From Centropus unirufus (taxonomy: Eukaryota; Chordata; Aves; Cuculiformes; Centropidae), in contig VYZI01000169.1 of assembly GCA_013397695.1 (NCBI GenBank), positions 1,090,688 to 1,154,687 of the forward strand: a stretch of DNA of 64,000 nt, in the 5' to 3' direction. This document shows, in pieces, positions 58,397-64,000 of this stretch (positions are counted from its first letter, which is position 1; every line of letters starts with the position of its first letter). The notes under the pieces are model-generated. The model saw only the letters and a list, made by a program, of their open reading frames with translations, was not told the DNA's origin and did not search any database. The position numbers and the translations under genes are program-made.

Positions 58397-59862
58397 TCAG
58401 TCACTTTCTGCCTTTGCCTGGCTATTTTGTGATTTCTACTTTGGTTGTGCCAAGTCCTCCACGTGCAACTGTGAGGCCACCAGTGGATCAGGAGCCCCCA
58501 TCCTCCTCCTTAGGAAAACCCAACTGTCCCAGTGGCCTTTTGCAAGTTCATGGAGCCTTGGCCCTGGGGAGCATCCATGAGGAGTTGGGCTCCCCAAAAC
58601 TGCTTGGGCACCGGGGCTGGGTCCCCGTCCCCACTCTGTGCTGCATGGTCCAGATGTTCCTGCAGAGCCTCCTACCAGATAGGCTTCCTCCCGTGGGACT
58701 CCGCAGATAAGTGGCCTGTGTATCAAAAGTTGTTTATCCCATGCTTAGAGCAGGATGCTTTCCTTATCTGCAAGCAGAGTAAATTCTTCCCAGTGCCTCC
58801 GTGCCGATGTTCCTGGCCCGCTCTTGCCTCCTGAGCTTGCTCCGTGCTGGTGGTGGCTCTGTGTTATCTCCTGGCCTCAGTGCGGACAGCCCCTGCCTGG
58901 AGCAGCCTCCGGGCTCTGCAATACCAAGACCAATGTCTTCAAAGACTGAAAATTACTCTGTAATTTGAATCTTTAACAACACATGGAAAAATCCACAGGA
59001 ACTGGCCTGTATCGTGTCTGCGAGTGGCTTCGTAAGTACAGCCCTGAGGAATGTGGATGCTCTCGTGTGCGGCCGTGATGGATCTTTGGAGTCCAGGAAC
59101 TGCCTTTGCTGCTTTTCCCTCTCTCTCCAAAGCAGCTCACATCAACCATGCAGCTCCTTTTCCCATCCCTTCCTTACTTCCAGCCCCTATCCCATCCCAC
59201 CCGTGATCACAGCCGCAGCAGAGCGCAGGGTTTAGCCCACGTCACCCATTCCCAAGCTCCTCCTGGGCCACCACGATTGTTGTCAACCCCCCATTCCCAT
59301 CTGTCTGAGATGCAGAAGCCACGTGGAGAAAGTTCAGATACAACAAAGCTCAATGGAATGTATTTGTCTGACAGCACGAGTGTGCCTGGATGGAAAAAAT
59401 CAGGGTTTTACACCAATCATGTGGTGGCTCTTAATGTTGTCCAAAACACCCAGGGGTACCTGATGCGTTAAGAGTGGCCTGGGCTGTGGGGTTTAAAAGG
59501 CAGAAGGTGCTCCTCAGCATCTGAAGCTGCTCTCGGATCCCAGTGCCATGCTGCCACCCCGACAGTGTCCGAGGAATCACCCGCTCCCCCGTCTGCAGCC
59601 CCGTGCCTTGGTGCCACCCAAGCTGCTGCAGCACATAGTTCTGGTTGTGTTTCAATGCTGCTTTTCCACCCCCTTCCTCAAAGCTGGGCATCCAAATCCA
59701 GACTTCCAAATCCTGGAAGCGCAGATCAAGCCTGGAGCCCCGCTCTGCTTCCTGCTGCCTGTGGGATGTTGTCTCCAGAGCGGGGTGCAGCCGTGCAGGG
59801 GACACGGGGAACAGGGCTCACGGGTGGCACAGGGTGCTACTGTGCTGGGTCACCGTCCCTGC
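58397..59862. other. Non-coding, nothing recognised
   Basis: About 1.5 kb without a recognised gene, RNA or repeat. The longest frame is 124 codons (reverse, 59431-59805) and has no recognisable domain. Confidence 0.5.
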
Positions 59863-60081
59863 TGAAAGGGGACATTTAGGTTAGATCTGAGGAAGAAATG
59901 TTCTGCTGGGAGGGTGGGGATGCCCAGAGCAGTGGTGGCTGCCCCATCCCTGGAGGTGTTCAAGGCCAGCTTGGATGGGGCTTGGAGCCCCTGATCCAGC
60001 CAGAGGTGTCCCTGCTCGTGGCAAGGGGTGGGACTGGCTGGGCTTTGAGGTCATTCCAACCCAAACCATTCTGTGATTCTA
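59863..60081 (+). mobile_element. CR1 LINE 3'-end fragment, major subfamily
   Basis: Plus-strand CR1 from CTGAAAGGGGACATTTAGGT to AACCATTCTGTGATTCTACA. It lacks the GAGGCCCTGGCCCAGGTT block (GGGGATGCCCAGAGCAG instead). Its tail is followed by a 19-bp tandem pair (TGTGATTCTACATGTTTTT at 60072, TGTGATTCTACGTGGTTTT at 60091). Confidence 0.95.
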
Positions 60082-61050
60082 CATGTTTTTTGTGATTCTA
60101 CGTGGTTTTGCACTCCGTGCTTTAACCAGCCAGAGGAGCAAACCCAGCAGAGAGCTGCCGCCAGGAGGAATTGTTTAGGAGGGTTCATTTCCTCAGCCGC
60201 TGCAGCCCCAGAATCCCAAGATGCACTGATAGCCATTGAGCAAGGATTTCCATTTTTGGTGCGAGTTCAGACTTAAAATAGACAAGTCTTGAGCGAGGAA
60301 GAAACCGTGTTGACAGAACATCGGGAACATTCCTCCAGTGTACTTTTGCACAGGACTATCTCTGTCTTCGATCTCCACGCGCTTCCTGCAGGTCTCCCGG
60401 GCCCAGCTTCCCTCTCATTGTTAGTGGAGCTTTTGGAAATGACCTCAGGCCGTTCGCAGTGACTGGCGACCCATGGTCAGAATGACTAACCCAGCTCTGT
60501 CTCCATCCCTTGGACATGTCCCATTGACTAAATAAATGACAGGCACTGGCATTTGAATAGAAACAAAAACAGCCTGACCAGAGAAGTCTTAACTCTTTGG
60601 AGCAAAGAAAAGTCCTGGTGGCTGTCGGGGAATCTCTTCAATCCATCCTGTCCAGGGCAAAAACACAGCGAACCTCCCCAAGCTGCTCAGATCGGGCAGA
60701 CAAACACCTCTAATATTATTTTTAATTGTTTGAAATTGTTTTCTGAAGCTTTTTATCTCGGCACATCTTTAATTAAAAGTGCAGCTCTGTGTTTAGGTGG
60801 CCATTTGTCTGTCTGGGTTCAGCATCAATAATTCCACCCGATATTACAAGCGAAGGGGAGGGATGCGAGCGCCTCTGCCCCGGGATCATGGCCCTGGATG
60901 GCACCCAGCGCTCTGTAACTGTCTGGGTGAGTGTGGGTGTGGGGTGGGTGATCCTGGCACCTCCCAGCCTTCATGGAGCCAGTGGAAATTGGCTTTAGGA
61001 GGGATGGAAGCCTCTCCCAAAGGGCGCCAACACTGGGTACTGCCAGACTT
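60082..61050. other. Non-coding, nothing recognised
   Basis: About 1 kb. There is an AT-rich patch at 60705-60785 (TAATATTATTTTTAATTGTT and following) but no recognised gene or repeat. Confidence 0.5.
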
Positions 61051-61148
61051 AGGATCATGGCATGGTTTGGCTTGGGAAGGGCCTCAAAGCCCATCCAGTT
61101 CCATGGGCAGGGACACCTCCCACTGGACCAGGATGCTCAAGGCCTGAA
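61051..61148 (-). mobile_element. CR1 LINE 3' tail, short
   Basis: Reverse-strand major-subfamily tail: AGGATCATGGCATGGTTTGG, CAAAGCCCATCCAGTTCCAT and GGGACACCTCCCACTGGACC. A CCCCTGC deletion joins CCAGTTC to CATGGGC. It ends near GGATGCTCAAGGCC. Confidence 0.93.
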
Positions 61149-61294
61149 TTCCTCATCCCGGTCACCACTAACACATCTTGCCAAGCTCCTCCAGTGCCCA
61201 CCCCAGCCGAGCGCTACCAGGGTCTGAGGACACGCCACCCCATCCCAGAATGATCTGTTTTTTTTCAGGGCCCAGCCCAGTTGTCTTTGAAACC

Positions 61295-61540
61295 TAACAA
61301 TAGTTTTACCAACGAGAACAGCATTAATGTTAATAAGCTGCATTTGTGGATTTTTTTGGTTGGAAAACTAGGAAAGTATTCTCTTTAATATAATCAAAAT
61401 CTATTTTAAACATTGTAATTACAATAATGAATACTGCTACTTAGCAGTTACTAGCACTGGGCGCATTGTTAGGATGGCTGAATTAGCTAAGGTTTAATAA
61501 CGAGGTTCATATAAATCCAGAAGAAGAAAATAATGATATG
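61295..61540. promoter_or_regulatory. Candidate conserved non-coding element with SOX/homeodomain palindrome
   Basis: An AT-rich block in otherwise GC-balanced DNA. It contains AACAATAG near 61297, ATTAATGTTAATAAG near 61323, and a perfect 14-base palindrome, ATTGTAATTACAAT, at 61412-61425. The palindrome has two inverted SOX-type ATTGT/ACAAT cores flanking a TAATTA homeodomain core. GAATTAGCTAAGG and AATAATGATATGG follow. The motif assignment is established knowledge of binding preferences, and the regulatory role is inference. Confidence 0.3.
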
Positions 61541-63533
61541 GGGAGTGGTTGCAGCGCTGTGGTCTGATGGCTTCTTGCTTTAATACAAGTAACAAATAAT
61601 TCCCTCTGGCTGGCAGCGTTTGTGGATAAGGCCATAAAAAAGAAGGAAAAAAAAAAAAGAAATGGAGGAAACCTCAGCTAATAAAAATGCCACCCTTGCT
61701 TTACGGCTCCGAGGGGAACGTTTGCTGTTGGGGCTGCACTGGCCAAGGTCGTGCCTTGCTCCTCGTGCCCAGTGGCCAGTGCCACAAGCGCTGACCGTGC
61801 CCCAGCGCGGCACGCGGGCAGGGGGGCAGCGGCGCTCAGCTGGAGGTGGTGGCAGGAGGTGCAGGGAAGGCTTGAAGCTGGGACAGGAAAATGATGCCTG
61901 AACCTGCTTTTGGGGGTTATTTTTGGTAATGCCACTCTACTTACCATCTTTCCTCCCAAATGACTCGTATTTAGGTATTGGGGACCAGCTGCCGTCCCTA
62001 CCATGTGGCTGGATGCAGCTCAGTGAGGAGAGCCGGTCCCAGGGAAAGTGGGACAAGGATTGCAGGGACTCAGTTCCCACAACTCCGAGCCCTCATCCGA
62101 GCTCTTTTGGTCTCGGATCACCACATCTGATCCCTGGGTGTTAATCATTATTTACTCACTGGCCGAATAAAAAGAGGCTGAGAGCTCAAAACCACTCGCT
62201 TCCCATAAAGCTGGTTTTCTATCAGCTATTGTCACCCCGCGGCTACTCCACTCGGTGCTCCATCCTCTCGTTCTCATCCTGGTTTCACATCCCGGTGCCA
62301 GGTTGGCTGGGCTTTGGGTGGCGTGGGTAGGAGCCAGCGTGCAGGGTCAGGCTGTGTGGTTATGCGTGGTCCCACGGTCCTGAGAAGGTAAATAACTGGT
62401 CAGGTTTGGGCTGGGACCAGTCCAGTGCAGGTGATGGGAGCCCTGCCAGTTTACACCCTCGGAGGGCTCGGCTGCCGGAGACAGCTGGCAGCAAACATCG
62501 GTGAAAGGGTTTAGTGTCATAAACGCATGGAGAACTGGGGAAAGCCCCAGTCGTGGCTCCAGCAGGAGAAATGGGGTCTCCAGAGGAGACCTGCACCTCC
62601 AGGGCTGCCTGACTCATTTGGGGTTTCATCCAGCCCCAAACCAGTGCGGCTGTGTCCACAGGCACCGGGGAGCCGCAGGGAAGAAACTGCTGCTTCTGAT
62701 CATCTCCCAGTAGCCAGGGATGGTGGAGCCAGCACTTTCCTGGACAGAGCCAGCTCCTCATCACAGGTCACGGTCCAACAGGACCAACCCCACGGGTGCC
62801 TGCTCAGAGAGGGTTTTCTCATTCCATGTGGTGGCAGTGGGAGGGAGGAGATCCCCTGGGGATCCTTTGTAGGCAGAGCCTGCTCCTTGTCCTCAGACTT
62901 TAGGAGGCAGCTGAGCCTCTGCTGGGTCACTCTGGGTAATTCTCTGTCCTGGTGTAAGTTTGAGGGTGATTTGCTCCCAGTAACACTCAGCAGTGCCACA
63001 GATTTTAGCTCCTTTCCTCCCTATTCCTGCTTTCTGTTTGCACGTATTTCTGCATGAGCAAGCCCTGGAGATCCTGCAGCCGGCAGAGATACTCAACTTG
63101 CAGTTTGAACTCCAAAAGAGTTTTGGTACTTTAGCAATGATTGCCTCTGGCTCCCTTTGGTTCGGGCCCAAAACAGGGAAGACAATATTCCCTTTTCCCC
63201 ATAATGATTTTCATATCCCTGTTTTGAGGTTGCAAGAAGCTTGGGGAAGCATCCGACCGCTGCGTGCCGGTCCCACAGACGTGTCCCAGCCCCAGCTTTT
63301 GAAGCCTGCCTTTGTTTCTTCTCCCTGGCTGCACTCAGCTTCTCCAGCCAATGACTCAGTCCCTATTTCTATTCTCTTCCCACTTCTGTTCCTGCTTCTC
63401 TAAAGTTTTGGTCAGTGGCAGCAGCTTTTGCTGATGTCTTGTGGCTGCTTCTCTCCGGGTTATTATTGGAGATGACTACGAAATAACAGTGCTGATCTTT
63501 AAGATGCTACTGCACCACTGCAGAAAATATTTA

Positions 63534-63659
63534 CCCAAGATGTGGTAAGCAGCTCTTTGCTGGAGTGACTGGCGTCTGTGCTGAGGCAGTCCAGACGCCA
63601 GGCACTCCAGCAAAGAGCTGCTGCAACAGAACAAATTGCCCAGGGCAGCAGATCTTGGG
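63534..63659. repeat. Hairpin-forming inverted repeat
   Basis: The left arm 63549-63578 and right arm 63592-63621 are reverse complements over 30 bases with one mismatch (A63568 opposite G63602). They enclose a 13-base loop (TGCTGAGGCAGTC, 63579-63591). One more pair, A63548-T63622, extends the base. An outer 8-base pair, CCCAAGAT (63534-63541) with ATCTTGGG (63652-63659), encloses the structure after an unpaired interval. A transcript from either strand would fold into a long hairpin of about pre-microRNA size. It shows no similarity to the CR1 copies, and I recognise no known microRNA in it. Confidence 0.9.
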
Positions 63660-64000
63660 AAGGGAGAAAAGCCAGCAGCCTGCTCTGTCTGTCTTTGTGT
63701 TTTCTAAGGGAGAAAAATTATCTTTTTACAAGCCTGCCCTAGTTGGCTCTGACCAGCTCTTCCCAGAAAATACCATCGTAAATAGAAGAGCAAACTATTG
63801 CATAAATGGACAGGTTGCCATTTATATTTGACCTTTCTCAGAGCTGCTTTGATGCCTTCCTCAACCTATGGTTCCTTCTCGGCCGGGCCCCACCACGGTT
63901 TTAGCTCCTTGTCCTAGGAGAGGACTGGGCACAACAAACCTCAATTACAATCCATTTTTGACCTGTAGGCACACTCCCTCTGCTTTCTGGCCAGGCTCCC

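Larger units (their letters stand above)
61149..64000. other. Non-coding interval with a palindromic AT-rich block and a hairpin
   Basis: No gene or mobile element was recognised. A candidate regulatory block lies at 61295-61540, an A-run at 61648-61659, and a strong inverted repeat at 63549-63621. Open frames of up to 176 codons (62527-63057) are not recognisable. Confidence 0.5.

Overview
This is a non-coding stretch of a bird (or close sauropsid) nuclear genome. The diagnostic signal is about 23 fragments of the CR1 LINE retrotransposon (chicken repeat 1) on both strands. Almost all are 5'-truncated, and most end in the CR1 3' tail of ATTCTATG-like octamers (read from the other strand: CATAGAATCA). 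They cover roughly 6.3 kb, about a tenth of the window by my own boundary estimates. At least fifteen share one highly similar 3'-end subfamily (tail ATGGTTTGGGTTGGAAGGGA on the reverse strand), about five belong to a second one (AATCACCAGGTTGGAAAAGA), and two look older or different (16092-16340 and 56520-56735). No bacterial features, operons, rRNA, tRNA or CRISPR are present.

I could not support any protein-coding gene. The many open frames of 60-240 codons have no recognisable domain. Several lie inside CR1 copies or tandem arrays, and none is flanked by convincing splice signals. The window may be intergenic or may lie inside large introns, and I cannot tell which. An exon shorter than about 150 bases could have been missed.

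Layout: 1-11 kb holds scattered CR1 copies in otherwise unremarkable DNA. 11.19-11.70 kb is a 47-bp minisatellite running into a 185-base assembly gap. 12.9-16.1 kb contains a TAAT-rich block (13.25-13.41 kb) that resembles a conserved regulatory element. 16.3-22.5 kb has no recognised mobile element. 30.5-34.3 kb contains two CR1 copies and a 1,485-base segment present twice in direct orientation, separated by a single N; this is most simply an unmerged contig overlap. 34.3-38.6 kb is unclassified. 39.0-41.0 kb carries three unrelated small tandem repeats (43-bp, 12-bp G-rich, 37-bp). 47.7-54.6 kb is again free of recognised repeats. 54.6-61.2 kb is CR1-rich and includes a pyrimidine-rich 87-bp repeat. 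61.3-61.6 kb is an AT-rich block with a perfect palindrome combining SOX-like and homeodomain-like cores.

The most unusual single item is a hairpin at 63549-63621: two 30-base arms with one mismatch around a 13-base loop, with a weaker outer pair at 63534-63541 and 63652-63659. It belongs to no repeat family seen here. It is either a candidate hairpin RNA locus or the footprint of a recent local inverted duplication.
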